This document shows, one piece after another, positions 27,580 through 36,859 of a DNA stretch of 64,000 bases (positions are counted from its first letter, which is position 1; every line of letters begins with the position of its first letter). Both the position numbers and the translations under genes were made by a program. The stretch covers positions 24,864 to 88,863 of the forward strand of contig JBCBST010000001.1 in assembly GCA_039819115.1 (NCBI GenBank). The letters run 5' to 3'. The notes below the pieces were generated by a model. That model was not told where the DNA came from and made no database searches. It saw nothing but the letters and a program-made list of their open reading frames with translations. This DNA comes from JBCBST01 sp039819115. Its GTDB lineage: Bacteria; Bacteroidota; Rhodothermia; Balneolales; Balneolaceae.

Positions 27580-29301
27580 ATGATTGAAAAAATTGACGAA
27601 ATAACGCTCCGACTTTTTGGTCTGTTAGATAAGCAGAAGTATTACTACACACCGAAAGAATTGATACAGGCTGGCTTATCGCCATTCATCGTAGACCGGG
27701 TACGGCTTGAAATTCAGGACAAGGTATCGCAGGGGGTAAAACGCCCGACCAGTAAGTGGGCAAATAATGAAGATCCGACCGTACTCAGAGGATGGAGAGC
27801 ATTCATAACCAGCCTGGTGAACAGCGTCCGTATCCCTAAAGATGAATTATACAGCACGCTATACCTGGTAGTGAATTACATTGTACATGTAATCGTAATG
27901 CCACGCCAATACATGGCAGAATATATCTTCAGAGAAGATATTGAGCTTTCCCTCGAAGAATTGAAGCACCGCACGTCGCGGTTAACGGTCTACAAACATT
28001 TTGGAGCGGCTATTCCTCTTTACATGGAACGGCGTGGGTTGACTTCTTTGACCCGCGAACGGTGTGCGGCCCTGATTGAAACCCTCGATACAAAACTGAT
28101 TGCCACATACACCCCGGAGGACTGGGTTAAAAAACTGGAGATTCTGTTCAGCCTGTTTGAGGGAGAAATAGAGAGCCATATTCTCTGTAATTTTTTTGAA
28201 GACAAAGAATTGTACCATGCAGCAGCCTTTATGTTAAAGCTGGACACGAAGGTGAATAAGTACAATCTGAAGGAAATCATGAGCGAGATACAGGCTCAGG
28301 ATATGGAAGGTACCGACGAAGATAAGGAGGAGATTGAACGCATTCGTGCTTCACTCAAACTGGGCCAGGATGAGAATGAGAGAATGGAAGAGGAGGAAGA
28401 GGTAAGTTCGCAGGAAATGGCCTTACTGGATAGTTTCTTCGGAGAGTATAAACCGGGCAATGATCATACCGATCATGAAGAACTGGTTGCACCAGCTCCT
28501 CCCAAAACGAAAGATGAAGAAGAAGTGGCATTCACTATTTCGGGAAGCGAAGTATCGCAGGAAAGAGTGTTTGAAGAATTGGTTTCAGAGATAAGTACCA
28601 ATTCATCAAAAGATGACCTTGAAGAAAAGGTGACGCTGAACGCCCTTTTTACCCCGGCAGACGAAGAACCAGGTACCGACGAAAGCAAAGATGCCAACAA
28701 AAAGCCCCCTGCTCCATCTTCCAAAAAGAAATCCGTTCCCCGCTTTAAAGACGATGATCATCGGGTGAACAGCGACAGTATTTCCAGCTTACTGCAGGAG
28801 GCTGTGCAATCCCTCTCTGATGAAGATGATCTGAACCAGGCTATTGATGCTCCACTCGAAGAGGAGGATTTAATTGAAGAAACTCCTCAACAGGAATCTA
28901 CACCACCCAGTCCGGCATCGAACGAACCAGACGAGTCAAATGAGCAGGAGACCGGAGAGGAGGAAGAGCCTATGTGGGCTCAATTCTTGAGTCCCGAACA
29001 GATGGATATTATGATGGGCACCCGGGGTGAAGACGCCGAGCCGGAATCAGGAGATAAACAGCATGTCAGTCTAATAGACCAATTAGCGCCAAACAAGAAA
29101 AAGTACGTGAATACGCTCTTCAATGGTAAATCACGTCCGTTTAATAACGCAGTACACGAGCTTTCAACACTAAACACATGGGATGAGGCAGCGTCTTACA
29201 TTCGCACCGAAATCTTTGAGTTGTATAAAGTAGATATGACTTCGGAAACGGTTGTTGAATTCACAGATGCGCTCCAAAACTGGTTTAACGAACATAAATA
29301 A
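27580..29301 (+). CDS. Large acidic protein of unknown function
   Basis: 573 residues from the ATG at 27580; a TTG four codons earlier is possible. The N-terminal region (about 1-255) is predicted helical and folded ([40 protein letters not shown]). A strongly acidic, Ser/Pro/Glu-rich linker (about 265-480, with EEEEEV and [13 protein letters not shown]) looks disordered. A compact C-terminal domain (about 480-570: [37 protein letters not shown]-like helices) ends the protein. There is no signal peptide, membrane segment or known motif. It is divergent from the ABC ATPase gene and only 7 bases before the acyl-CoA carboxylase gene, so the two are likely cotranscribed. I do not recognise a family. 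Confidence 0.8.
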   Translation: MIEKIDEITLRLFGLLDKQKYYYTPKELIQAGLSPFIVDRVRLEIQDKVSQGVKRPTSKWANNEDPTVLRGWRAFITSLVNSVRIPKDELYSTLYLVVNYIVHVIVMPRQYMAEYIFREDIELSLEELKHRTSRLTVYKHFGAAIPLYMERRGLTSLTRERCAALIETLDTKLIATYTPEDWVKKLEILFSLFEGEIESHILCNFFEDKELYHAAAFMLKLDTKVNKYNLKEIMSEIQAQDMEGTDEDKEEIERIRASLKLGQDENERMEEEEEVSSQEMALLDSFFGEYKPGNDHTDHEELVAPAPPKTKDEEEVAFTISGSEVSQERVFEELVSEISTNSSKDDLEEKVTLNALFTPADEEPGTDESKDANKKPPAPSSKKKSVPRFKDDDHRVNSDSISSLLQEAVQSLSDEDDLNQAIDAPLEEEDLIEETPQQESTPPSPASNEPDESNEQETGEEEEPMWAQFLSPEQMDIMMGTRGEDAEPESGDKQHVSLIDQLAPNKKKYVNTLFNGKSRPFNNAVHELSTLNTWDEAASYIRTEIFELYKVDMTSETVVEFTDALQNWFNEHK

Positions 29302-29308
29302 ATACAAG

Positions 29309-30859
29309 ATGGAATCGAATGCTAAAACAGAACGGCTTCAACAACTTCGAGAACAAGCCCTGCTTGGTGGTGGAGAAGCCAGGATTGCCAAACAGAATGA
29401 GAAAGGCAAGCTAACCGCTCGCCAGCGTATTGACCTACTATTGGATAAAGGATCTTTTGTTGAGGTGGACGCATTTGTAACACACCGAAGCAACAACTTT
29501 GGACTGGACAAGCAGAAGTTCCTTGGAGATGGTGTGGTAACCGGATATGGTAATATCCACGGTAAACCGGTGTATGTATTCAGCCAGGATTTTACAGTTT
29601 TTGGAGGATCTCTCTCCGAAACACATGCCGAAAAAATCTGCAAAATCATGGACCTGGCCATGAAAAACGGAATTCCTGTTATCGGTCTTAATGATTCCGG
29701 AGGAGCACGTATACAGGAAGGGGTGGCATCGCTGGGAGGATATGCCGAAGTATTCTGGAGAAATAGCATGGCTTCGGGTGTGGTACCCCAGATATCAGCT
29801 ATTATGGGTCCATGTGCCGGGGGTGCTGTATACAGTCCGGCGCTCACAGACTTTATCTTTATGGTAGAAAACACCAGTTATATGTTTGTAACCGGTCCTA
29901 ACGTGGTGAAAACGGTAACCCATGAAGAAGTCACCTCCGAGGAGTTAGGGGGCGCAACCACGCATAATACCAAGTCGGGAGTGGCTCATTTTGCAAGTCC
30001 CAACGATGCGGTTTGCCTGGAAGACATTCGGCGGTTGATGACCTACATCCCGCAGAACTGCGAAGAAAAAGTGCCTATGGTTGATTCCATTGACCCAGAT
30101 GGTGAAAAAGCAGCACAGCTTGACAGCATTGTTCCGCTTAATCCAAACAAACCTTACGATATGAAAGAGGTTATCGAAGGAGTGATGGATAAAGACTCAT
30201 TCTTTGAGGTGCACAAAGACTACGCAGACAATATTATTGTTGGTTTTGCACGCCTCGGTGGGCGAAGCGTGGGTATTGTTGCCAATCAGCCATTAGCCCT
30301 GGCCGGTGTTTTGGGGATTCGATCTTCGCTTAAAGGCGCCCGGTTTGTTCGTTTTTGCGATGCCTTTAACATTCCACTGGTTGTATTTGAAGATGTTCCT
30401 GGCTTCCTGCCCGGTACCGACCAGGAATGGGGTGGCATTATTAAGCATGGCGCTAAACTGTTATACGCATTTTGTGAAGCTACCGTACCTAAAATGACGG
30501 TAATTACCCGCAAAGCCTACGGTGGTGCGTACGATGTGATGAATTCGAAGCATATCAGGGCAGACTACAACGTGGCCTGGCCAACTGCCGAGATTGCTGT
30601 TATGGGCACGAAAGGTGCCGTAGAGATCATATTCCGCCGTGAGATTTCAGCAGCCGACGATCCTGCTGCAAAACAGACCGAGCTGGAAGCGCAATACACG
30701 GAAGAATTTGCTCATCCATATGGGGCTGCAGCACGGGGCTTCATAGACGATGTGATTCATCCATCAGAAACGCGCGAGAAGCTGATTCGGGCTTTTGAGC
30801 TGTGTCAACATAAAGTAGATACGGTACCCAAAAAGAAACATGATAACCTGCCGTTATAG
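29309..30859 (+). CDS. Acyl-CoA carboxylase beta subunit (carboxyltransferase)
   Basis: The 516-residue carboxyltransferase of propionyl/acetyl-CoA carboxylase or methylmalonyl-CoA decarboxylase type. The N-half crotonase-like domain has [20 protein letters not shown] and [18 protein letters not shown], and the C-half domain [20 protein letters not shown] and [16 protein letters not shown]. It transfers carboxylate from biotin to acyl-CoA, probably propionyl-CoA by similarity. The start at 29309 matches family N-termini and avoids a 19-residue extension inside the upstream gene. No biotin carboxylase or biotin-carrier gene lies in the window, so partners are encoded elsewhere. A terminator follows. 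Confidence 0.94.
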   Translation: MESNAKTERLQQLREQALLGGGEARIAKQNEKGKLTARQRIDLLLDKGSFVEVDAFVTHRSNNFGLDKQKFLGDGVVTGYGNIHGKPVYVFSQDFTVFGGSLSETHAEKICKIMDLAMKNGIPVIGLNDSGGARIQEGVASLGGYAEVFWRNSMASGVVPQISAIMGPCAGGAVYSPALTDFIFMVENTSYMFVTGPNVVKTVTHEEVTSEELGGATTHNTKSGVAHFASPNDAVCLEDIRRLMTYIPQNCEEKVPMVDSIDPDGEKAAQLDSIVPLNPNKPYDMKEVIEGVMDKDSFFEVHKDYADNIIVGFARLGGRSVGIVANQPLALAGVLGIRSSLKGARFVRFCDAFNIPLVVFEDVPGFLPGTDQEWGGIIKHGAKLLYAFCEATVPKMTVITRKAYGGAYDVMNSKHIRADYNVAWPTAEIAVMGTKGAVEIIFRREISAADDPAAKQTELEAQYTEEFAHPYGAAARGFIDDVIHPSETREKLIRAFELCQHKVDTVPKKKHDNLPL

Positions 30860-30872
30860 CAGATTATATCAG

Positions 30873-30902
30873 GCCCCGGTTTCAAATCGGGGCTTTTGTT
30901 TT
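30873..30902 (+). terminator. Intrinsic terminator after the acyl-CoA carboxylase gene
   Basis: GCCCCGGT (30873-30880) pairs with ATCGGGGC (30886-30893), 8 bp with one wobble, 5-base loop, then TTTTGTTTT. It is 14 bases past the stop codon. Confidence 0.85.
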
Positions 30903-31044
30903 GTGTGGAAGGTGTAGTAGCATTTTGATGAAATCGAGTCGAACTCGTAACTTCTCACATAGTAAAGTGGTTAAGAATGTTAAATAAGGTTGATTATCCG
31001 CCGTCTTAGCCTCAACTTATTCATCAAGGTATTACGAATTCTCC

Positions 31045-31800
31045 ATGGCAGGACATTCCAAATGGGCGAATATTCGCCACAAAAAAGCAAAAGAAGATTC
31101 CAAACGAGCTAAGGTTTTTACCAAGCACATTAAGGAAATCACCATTGCGGCCAAAGAAGGTGGGGGTGACCCAACCGGAAATCCGCGATTATCGTTGGCC
31201 ATTTCGAATGCCAAGGGCGATAATGTACCTAAAGACAATATTGAGCGGGCTATAAAACGTGGTACCGGCGAGGGCGGCGAGGCGGTCACCTATGAAGAAG
31301 TAACCTTTGAAGGATACGGACCCGGTGGAATAGCCTACTTTGTCGAAGTTACCACCGATAACAACACCAGAACAGTGGCTGAAGTACGTCATATCTTCAC
31401 CAAGCATGGTGGCAATATGGGAACGAATGGCTCCGTTGCATTCTTGTTTGAACAAAAGGGTCTGATCCGCGTCCCTGTTGGCGAACTCGATGAAGAAGAA
31501 TTCCTGATGGAAGCCATTGAAGCCGGAGCTGAAGATGTGCAAACCGAAGATGGATTCTTTTCTGTGGAAACCAAACGTGAAGAGTTATTCAATGTACGCA
31601 GCCAGTTGGAAGAAACAGGCCATCATATTGAATCGGCAGAGCTGGTCCGGGAAGCCATGACCGAAACCAAGGTGGATACCGATATCGCGTTATCTAATTT
31701 CAAAATGATGGAGAAGTTTGAAGACAACGACGATGTAACCAACGTGTTCACCAACATGATGATGGACGACGAAACCATGACCGTTGCCGAAGAACTGTGA
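31045..31800 (+). CDS. yebC: YebC/PmpR/TACO1-family protein
   Basis: 251 residues with the diagnostic start MAGHSKWANIRHKKAKEDSK and the conserved RAIKRGTGEGGEAVTYEE and GYGPGGIAYFVEVTTDN. Family members were described as transcription regulators and, more recently, as ribosome-associated factors that relieve stalling at proline-rich motifs. The sequence does not separate these roles. The C-terminal Met/Asp-rich tail is typical. Its TGA overlaps the GTG start of the following TPR gene (GTGA), so this housekeeping gene leads the bat-like gene string. Confidence 0.95.
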   Translation: MAGHSKWANIRHKKAKEDSKRAKVFTKHIKEITIAAKEGGGDPTGNPRLSLAISNAKGDNVPKDNIERAIKRGTGEGGEAVTYEEVTFEGYGPGGIAYFVEVTTDNNTRTVAEVRHIFTKHGGNMGTNGSVAFLFEQKGLIRVPVGELDEEEFLMEAIEAGAEDVQTEDGFFSVETKREELFNVRSQLEETGHHIESAELVREAMTETKVDTDIALSNFKMMEKFEDNDDVTNVFTNMMMDDETMTVAEEL

Positions 31801-32441
31801 GAAATCGCCTTTTCCATATCATAGTATTTGGAGCCCTTTTTAGTGTCTGGGGCACGGTATGGGCTAACGATGCCCGTGAAGCCAATAAGGCTTACGAAGC
31901 AGGAGACTATGTATTAGCAGAAACACTGTATCGTGAAGCTATTGAAGCCGATCCGGAGAACCCGAAGCTTTATTTTAACCTCGGTAATGCACTGGCAGAA
32001 CAGGGAAAAACACAGGAAGCAATGGAGCAATACCTGGAGTTCAGAGCACGTGCAGAATCGGCCGACGAAAAAGCAATGGCCGAGTACAACATGGGTACCT
32101 TACTCACTAAAAACGAGGACTGGGATCCTGCAATAGCCCATCTTAAAAGTGCGTTAAAACTCAATCCTTCCGATGAGGACGCCCGGCATAATCTGGAACT
32201 GGCATTAGCTAAAAAGGAAGAACAGGAAGGCGAAAACCAACAGCAGAATAATGAAGATCAGCCCGAACCCAGCGAATATGCAAAGGCCATAAAACAACGG
32301 GCCGAACAGTTGGTTGAACAACGCAGATACAAAGCTGCTTACCAGTTAATGCAAGAGGCACTGAAATCGGATAAAACCGTGAGTGCTTTCCGTGATTTCA
32401 CCGAACGAATTAAAAATGTGGCCGAAATTGATGAACAGTAA
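31797..32441 (+). CDS. BatC-like periplasmic TPR protein
   Basis: 214 residues with a signal peptide (MRNRLFHIIVFGALFSVWG, cleavage after VWA) and tetratricopeptide repeats (ANKAYEAGDYVLAETLYREA, PKLYFNLGNALAEQGKTQEA, AEYNMGTLLTKNEDWDPAI, and a later SALKLNPSDEDARHNLELA). The tail is Glu/Gln-rich. The GTG start overlaps the yebC stop. In Bacteroidota, BatC precedes BatD in the aerotolerance operon, and the batD and batE genes here follow after one more TPR-like gene, which supports the assignment. Role in the envelope stress system is inferred from the family. Confidence 0.82.
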   Translation: MRNRLFHIIVFGALFSVWGTVWANDAREANKAYEAGDYVLAETLYREAIEADPENPKLYFNLGNALAEQGKTQEAMEQYLEFRARAESADEKAMAEYNMGTLLTKNEDWDPAIAHLKSALKLNPSDEDARHNLELALAKKEEQEGENQQQNNEDQPEPSEYAKAIKQRAEQLVEQRRYKAAYQLMQEALKSDKTVSAFRDFTERIKNVAEIDEQ

Positions 32442-32976
32442 ACTTCTTTTTTTATCCCTTATCCTGTGTGGGCTTTCACAAACGTTGCAGGCTCAGCTCA
32501 CTACTGCCGATGCGTATTTTCATAAAGGAGGACAGACGTTTATCGGTGGAGATCTTCCCGGCGCGCTGACGATGGTAGACGAAGGATTGCGCCAGTTCCC
32601 TTCCGATCCAAAACTGAATGCTCTGAAACAAAAGCTGCAAGAAGAACAAGAGAAACAACAGGAACAGGACCAGCAGAGCCAGAATCAGCAGAATCAGGAC
32701 CAACAAAATCAACAGGATCAGGAACAAGAACAGAACCAGGATCAAAACCAGGAACAGCAAAACGAAGAGCAGCAAAATCAGGAACAGCAATCTCAGGAAA
32801 ATGAAGATCAGCAGGAACAAAATCCGGAAGAACAACAAGCGCAGCTGCCAAACCAGATAAGTAAAGAGCAGGCGGAGAAGATTCTCAAAGCCCTGGCCCA
32901 GAAAGAAAAGGAATTGCTGAAAGAGTTTAAAAAACCCAAAAAGGGACAAAACGCAACCCATGCTAAAGATTGGTAG
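32431..32976 (+). CDS. Gln/Glu/Asn-rich periplasmic protein with TPR-like head (second BatC-like)
   Basis: 181 residues with a signal peptide (MNSKLLFLSLILCGLSQTLQ, cleavage after AQ), one short TPR-like unit (TADAYFHKGGQTFIGGDLPG... EGLRQFPSDPKLNALKQKL), then about 70 residues almost entirely of Gln, Glu, Asn and Asp, and a lysine-rich C-terminus. The start at 32431 lies inside the 3' end of the preceding gene (11-base overlap) and gives a clean signal peptide. A Q/E-rich tail is common in BatC proteins, so this may be a duplicated or split BatC. The repetitive tract at 32640-32850 is prone to length change. Confidence 0.78.
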   Translation: MNSKLLFLSLILCGLSQTLQAQLTTADAYFHKGGQTFIGGDLPGALTMVDEGLRQFPSDPKLNALKQKLQEEQEKQQEQDQQSQNQQNQDQQNQQDQEQEQNQDQNQEQQNEEQQNQEQQSQENEDQQEQNPEEQQAQLPNQISKEQAEKILKALAQKEKELLKEFKKPKKGQNATHAKDW

Positions 32977-34699
32977 TCCAGGAATAATTAGCCTCGTTTT
33001 TTTACTGACCTTTTTTATACCTGCTGGACAGCTATCTGCCCAGCAGGTTAATGTTTCTGCTACCCTGTCTGAAACGAATATTTTCGCAGGCGAACGGGTG
33101 ATGCTGAACCTCAAGATTTCAGGACCGAACCTGAGTTCTGCACGTCAGCCTGAGTTACCGCCCATTAACGGAGTGCAGTGGCTTAGGAATTTTACAAGCA
33201 CCTCTCGCTCTTACAGTTCTTCCGAAGGGATATCTCTTACGTATGGCTACACCCTTGTGGCGCGAGATATTGGCACCTTTACCATTCCGGCACTTTCTTT
33301 CCAGGTGGATGGCCGTACATATACCACCAAACCCATATCATTTAACATCCTGGATCCCAAAACCATAGACCAGGGTAATGCGGAGCGTGCACCCGATTTA
33401 TACGTACGTCTGGAACCGAGTACGAGCACCCCGGTTATTGGCCAGCAGATGGTGGCCGATATTGTGCTGTATTTTAAAAGCGGTATAGAAGTCTCTTCTT
33501 TTCAGGCCACACCAGGCTGGAAAGCCGAAGGATTCTGGAAGGAAGAGCTGGAAAACGGGCAGAGAGCAACCACTACATCCACCATTATAAACGGAGTGCG
33601 TTACCAACGTGCCCGACTGTTGCAGTATGCCTTATTCCCGACGAAAGCCGGTGAACTGGAACTAAGCCCGTTTACTATTTCGGTTGCGGTACGTAAGCAG
33701 GGGAGAAGCCCGTTTGGTTTCGGCTTTGGGTTAAATTCCGAACGCACGGAGTTGTCTACTCTGCCGGTAACCATTTCGGTAAAAGAGCTGCCCGGACTGA
33801 CCAATGCTGAGTTTATCGGTGCAGTCGGCCAGTTTCAGATTACCAGGAGCATGGAGCCGGTAACTGCGTTTGTAGGAGAGAGTGTTGAAATAAAAACCCA
33901 GATTTCAGGAACCGGTAATGTGCCGTTGATTAATAAGCCGGAATACGAATTTCCGGAAGCCCTCGAACGCTATAACCCTCAGGAAAACTCCAATATCTTA
34001 CGGGCAAACCGGGTGATCTCTGGTTCTAAAACTTTTACCGATATTGTTATTGCGCGGGCAGAAGGCACCTTTGTAGTGCCGGAAAAGCGACTGGCATTTT
34101 ACGACCCCAGAAGAAAACGATATGACACGGTGGTGCTTCCTGCCCTCACGTTATCTGCTAAATACGATCCTACTTCGACCGGGGTAAAAGAAACCGAGCA
34201 GCGTTTAAGTGTTACTCCTTACCTGGGGCTGGCTACCTGGAGTTCAACCCGGTATCGTTCGCTTACATCGCGTGTGGGGGTTTGGGTGATGTTTTTTATC
34301 CCGTTCATCTTCATTGGTATTGGGTATTTCGTTCGCAGATACCGGGATCGCTTAGAAACAGATGTGGCATTTTCAAGATCCAGGAAAGCTTCTTCTGTAG
34401 CTGAACAATGGCTGGAGGAGGCAGAACAAAGTGACGATGTCAGGTCAGGTTATCATGTGTTAGAACGAGCGGTGATCCAGTTTGTATCCGATAAACTGAA
34501 TCTTCCCGAAGCAGGCTTATCTCCGCAGGCTATTTATGATGCATTGTCTGCCAAAGACCAGGCGTTGGCAAACGAAGCAAAACGCCTGCTGGATAAGTGT
34601 GCATCCCTGGCCTATGCCCCGAATATCTCTCAGCAAGATCTTTCCTCCGATTTGGAAAAAGCAAAAACGCTGATCAAATCTTTAAAAAAGGCGCTATGA
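32960..34699 (+). CDS. batD: BatD family protein (oxygen tolerance)
   Basis: 579 residues. A signal peptide ends near QLSAQ. Ig-like BatD domains follow, with the family start VNVSATLSETNIFAGERVML and DIGTFTIPALSFQVDGRTYTT, and a second unit around RSMEPVTAFVGESVEIKTQI. A single transmembrane helix (VGVWVMFFIPFIFIGIGYFV) lies near residue 445, then a cytoplasmic helical domain to the end. BatD is an inner-membrane-anchored component of the Bat complex linked to aerotolerance and envelope stress in Bacteroides and Leptospira. It overlaps the preceding gene by 17 bases and batE by 4. Confidence 0.9.
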   Translation: MLKIGSPGIISLVFLLTFFIPAGQLSAQQVNVSATLSETNIFAGERVMLNLKISGPNLSSARQPELPPINGVQWLRNFTSTSRSYSSSEGISLTYGYTLVARDIGTFTIPALSFQVDGRTYTTKPISFNILDPKTIDQGNAERAPDLYVRLEPSTSTPVIGQQMVADIVLYFKSGIEVSSFQATPGWKAEGFWKEELENGQRATTTSTIINGVRYQRARLLQYALFPTKAGELELSPFTISVAVRKQGRSPFGFGFGLNSERTELSTLPVTISVKELPGLTNAEFIGAVGQFQITRSMEPVTAFVGESVEIKTQISGTGNVPLINKPEYEFPEALERYNPQENSNILRANRVISGSKTFTDIVIARAEGTFVVPEKRLAFYDPRRKRYDTVVLPALTLSAKYDPTSTGVKETEQRLSVTPYLGLATWSSTRYRSLTSRVGVWVMFFIPFIFIGIGYFVRRYRDRLETDVAFSRSRKASSVAEQWLEEAEQSDDVRSGYHVLERAVIQFVSDKLNLPEAGLSPQAIYDALSAKDQALANEAKRLLDKCASLAYAPNISQQDLSSDLEKAKTLIKSLKKAL

Positions 34700-35460
34700 A
34701 AATTGGGTTAGCTTGTGTGCTGTTTCTTGGATTATGCGCCTCATTACGAGCTCAAACTCCTCAGTTAGCATTTGAAGAGGCGAACAAATTACTTGAGCAG
34801 AGTCAGTATGCTGATGCCATGAAAGCCTATCATGATATCGAGCGGAGCGGGAACCAGGCGGGAGCATTGTTCTTAAATATGGCTATTGCCTCTGTACAGC
34901 TCGATTCTATGGGCTTGGCTAAAGTGTATTTTAAAGCAGCCGGTGCCTACCCGTCAACGGCCGAATCGGCTGAGCGAGGGCTCGAATTTGTTGAATCTCA
35001 GTTCAGCCGTCAATCAGCCCGGCTTCCAAAACTTCCTTGGGATCGGGCCGTCGATAACCTGAAAGAATGGCCTACCTCATTCGGGTTATTCTTTATTGCC
35101 TTTACGTGGGTATTAATCTCTACGGCATTGTTTCTGGTACGGTGGTTTTCCTCGATTTCAATTCCCAACAAAAATATACTTGTGGGAACAGCTCTGGGGT
35201 TTTCCTTCTTTTTTGCCGTTCTGGCTCTGTATGTAGATTATATCGAGTTGAAGTACGATGAAGGAGTTATTATTTCCAGCGAGGTAAATGTAATGGCTCA
35301 GCCTGCTTTCGATGCCAACCTGGTCAGTGTCGGATATGAGGGTTTCCAGGTAACCGTCGATCAAAAAACCAGCACTTCCGAAAAAGATTGGATGTATATT
35401 CGACTCGGGAATGGTCAATTTGGATGGCTGCCTGCTCAACATGTAAAAGTAATTCCATAG
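34696..35460 (+). CDS. BatE-like TPR/SH3 membrane protein
   Basis: 254 residues. The signal peptide is MKIGLACVLFLGLCASLRAQ, followed by a TPR pair (FEEANKLLEQSQYADAMKAY), two transmembrane helices (about 135-155 and 165-185: FGLFFIAFTWVLISTALFL and ILVGTALGFSFFFAVLALY) and a C-terminal bacterial SH3-like domain (IISSEVNVMAQPAFDANLVS to GQFGWLPAQHVKV). This TPR-TM-SH3 order is that of BatE. It starts in an ATGA overlap with batD and ends the bat string. batA, batB, moxR and the DUF58 gene are not adjacent. Confidence 0.85.
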   Translation: MKIGLACVLFLGLCASLRAQTPQLAFEEANKLLEQSQYADAMKAYHDIERSGNQAGALFLNMAIASVQLDSMGLAKVYFKAAGAYPSTAESAERGLEFVESQFSRQSARLPKLPWDRAVDNLKEWPTSFGLFFIAFTWVLISTALFLVRWFSSISIPNKNILVGTALGFSFFFAVLALYVDYIELKYDEGVIISSEVNVMAQPAFDANLVSVGYEGFQVTVDQKTSTSEKDWMYIRLGNGQFGWLPAQHVKVIP

Positions 35461-35468
35461 GTGCACAC

Positions 35469-36851
35469 ATGAATGCCCAAACGTACATTGAACAACACAA
35501 AGATCAGTTTATAGACGAACTCTTTACCCTGCTTCGCATCCCCAGCATCAGTACAGACTCTTCGAAAAAAGAAGACATCCTGAAAGCGGCCGCATTTTTG
35601 AGTAGTAATCTTACTGCGATGGGTTTAAACCGGGTAGAAGTATTTGAGACCCCGGGTAATCCAATTGTGTATGGCGAGCATGTGCTTCACAAGGATCGCC
35701 CAACCGTGTTGATTTATGGTCATTATGATGTGCAGCCTTCTGATCCGGATGAACTGTGGGATACTCCACCATTTGAACCGACGATTAAGGATGGTAATGT
35801 GTACGCCCGCGGAGCCAGTGACGATAAAGGGCAGTCGTTCACTCATGTAAAAGCGGTTGAGTCTTTCCTTAAATCAGGGCAGGGACTGCCGGTTAATGTG
35901 AAGTTTATTCTTGAAGGCGAAGAAGAGATCGGATCACCCAACCTGGTTCCTTTTCTGGAGGAGCACAAAGAGTTGTTGGCCTGTGATATGGTGCTGATTT
36001 CGGATACTTCTATGTTTGGGAAAAATCAGCCGTCCATTACATACGGACTTCGGGGACTGGCATATATGGAGGTGGAAGTGGTAGGACCTAACCGTGATTT
36101 GCATTCCGGAGTGTACGGTGGGGCCGTGGAAAATCCATTGAATGTACTGTGCGAAATTATTTCGAAGCTGAAAGATGAGGATGGGGTGATTCAGATCCCG
36201 GGATTTTATGACAAAGTGATTCCGCTTACGGAAGCCGATCGGGCCGCTTCGGCTGCTTTACCATTCGATGAAGAAGCGTACAAAGCATCGTTGGACATCA
36301 AAGAGGTGCATGGAGAGAAAGGATATACCACGCTGGAACGGGCATCATCCCGTCCCACACTCGATGTAAATGGCATTTGGGGTGGATACACCGGCGAAGG
36401 GGCAAAAACGGTGCTTCCATCAAAGGCGAATGCGAAGATAAGCATGCGATTGGTACCTGATCAGGACCCCAAAGAAATTGCCCGGCTATTCAGCTCGTAC
36501 CTTAATGAATTGGCACCCGATACGGTAAAAGTGAAGGTTACCGAGCATCATGGCGGCTATGCGTCGATGACAGACCTGGGTTTTTACGGGTTAAAAGCCG
36601 GTGCAAAAGCGTTTGAAGATATCTATGAAACTGAGGTACTGTTTTCCAGGGAGGGAGGTTCGATTCCTATTGTGGCTGATTTCAAAAAAGTGCTGGGTGT
36701 TGAATCTATCCTGATGGGATTTGGAATTACCAGCGATGCTATTCACTCCCCGAATGAAAAGTTTTCACTGGAAGACTTCCATCGGGGCATTCGCACATCA
36801 GCCCGGTTTATGGAGTTGTTGCCTGAGTTTTCTACTTCCGCTGTTGGCTAG
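35469..36851 (+). CDS. M20-family dipeptidase
   Basis: A cytosolic zinc di/tripeptidase of 460 residues. Metal and catalytic residues are visible: H85 in IYGHYDVQPSDP, D118 in RGASDDKGQ, the Glu cluster E151-E153 in LEGEEEIGS, and later SDTSMFG and a C-terminal His in SPNEKF context. The lid/dimerisation domain includes NRDLHSGVYGGAVENPLNVL. It is of the CNDP-like subgroup. It follows batE by 8 bases and may be cotranscribed with the bat genes, with no evident functional link. Confidence 0.92.
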   Translation: MNAQTYIEQHKDQFIDELFTLLRIPSISTDSSKKEDILKAAAFLSSNLTAMGLNRVEVFETPGNPIVYGEHVLHKDRPTVLIYGHYDVQPSDPDELWDTPPFEPTIKDGNVYARGASDDKGQSFTHVKAVESFLKSGQGLPVNVKFILEGEEEIGSPNLVPFLEEHKELLACDMVLISDTSMFGKNQPSITYGLRGLAYMEVEVVGPNRDLHSGVYGGAVENPLNVLCEIISKLKDEDGVIQIPGFYDKVIPLTEADRAASAALPFDEEAYKASLDIKEVHGEKGYTTLERASSRPTLDVNGIWGGYTGEGAKTVLPSKANAKISMRLVPDQDPKEIARLFSSYLNELAPDTVKVKVTEHHGGYASMTDLGFYGLKAGAKAFEDIYETEVLFSREGGSIPIVADFKKVLGVESILMGFGITSDAIHSPNEKFSLEDFHRGIRTSARFMELLPEFSTSAVG

Positions 36852-36859
36852 TTAGTTAG

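Noticed and set aside
26844..27581. Longer form of the CcmA-like ATPase starting at 27581
   Set aside because: The extra 44 residues do not belong to the ABC fold and the start would overlap the start codon of the divergent gene; Met at 27449 directly precedes the domain.
32476..33114. A 212-codon leftward frame rich in Leu/Phe across the Q/E-rich gene
   Set aside because: It is the complement of CAG/CAA/GAA repeats, giving poly-Leu/Phe by chance; the rightward frame has a signal peptide and operon overlaps.
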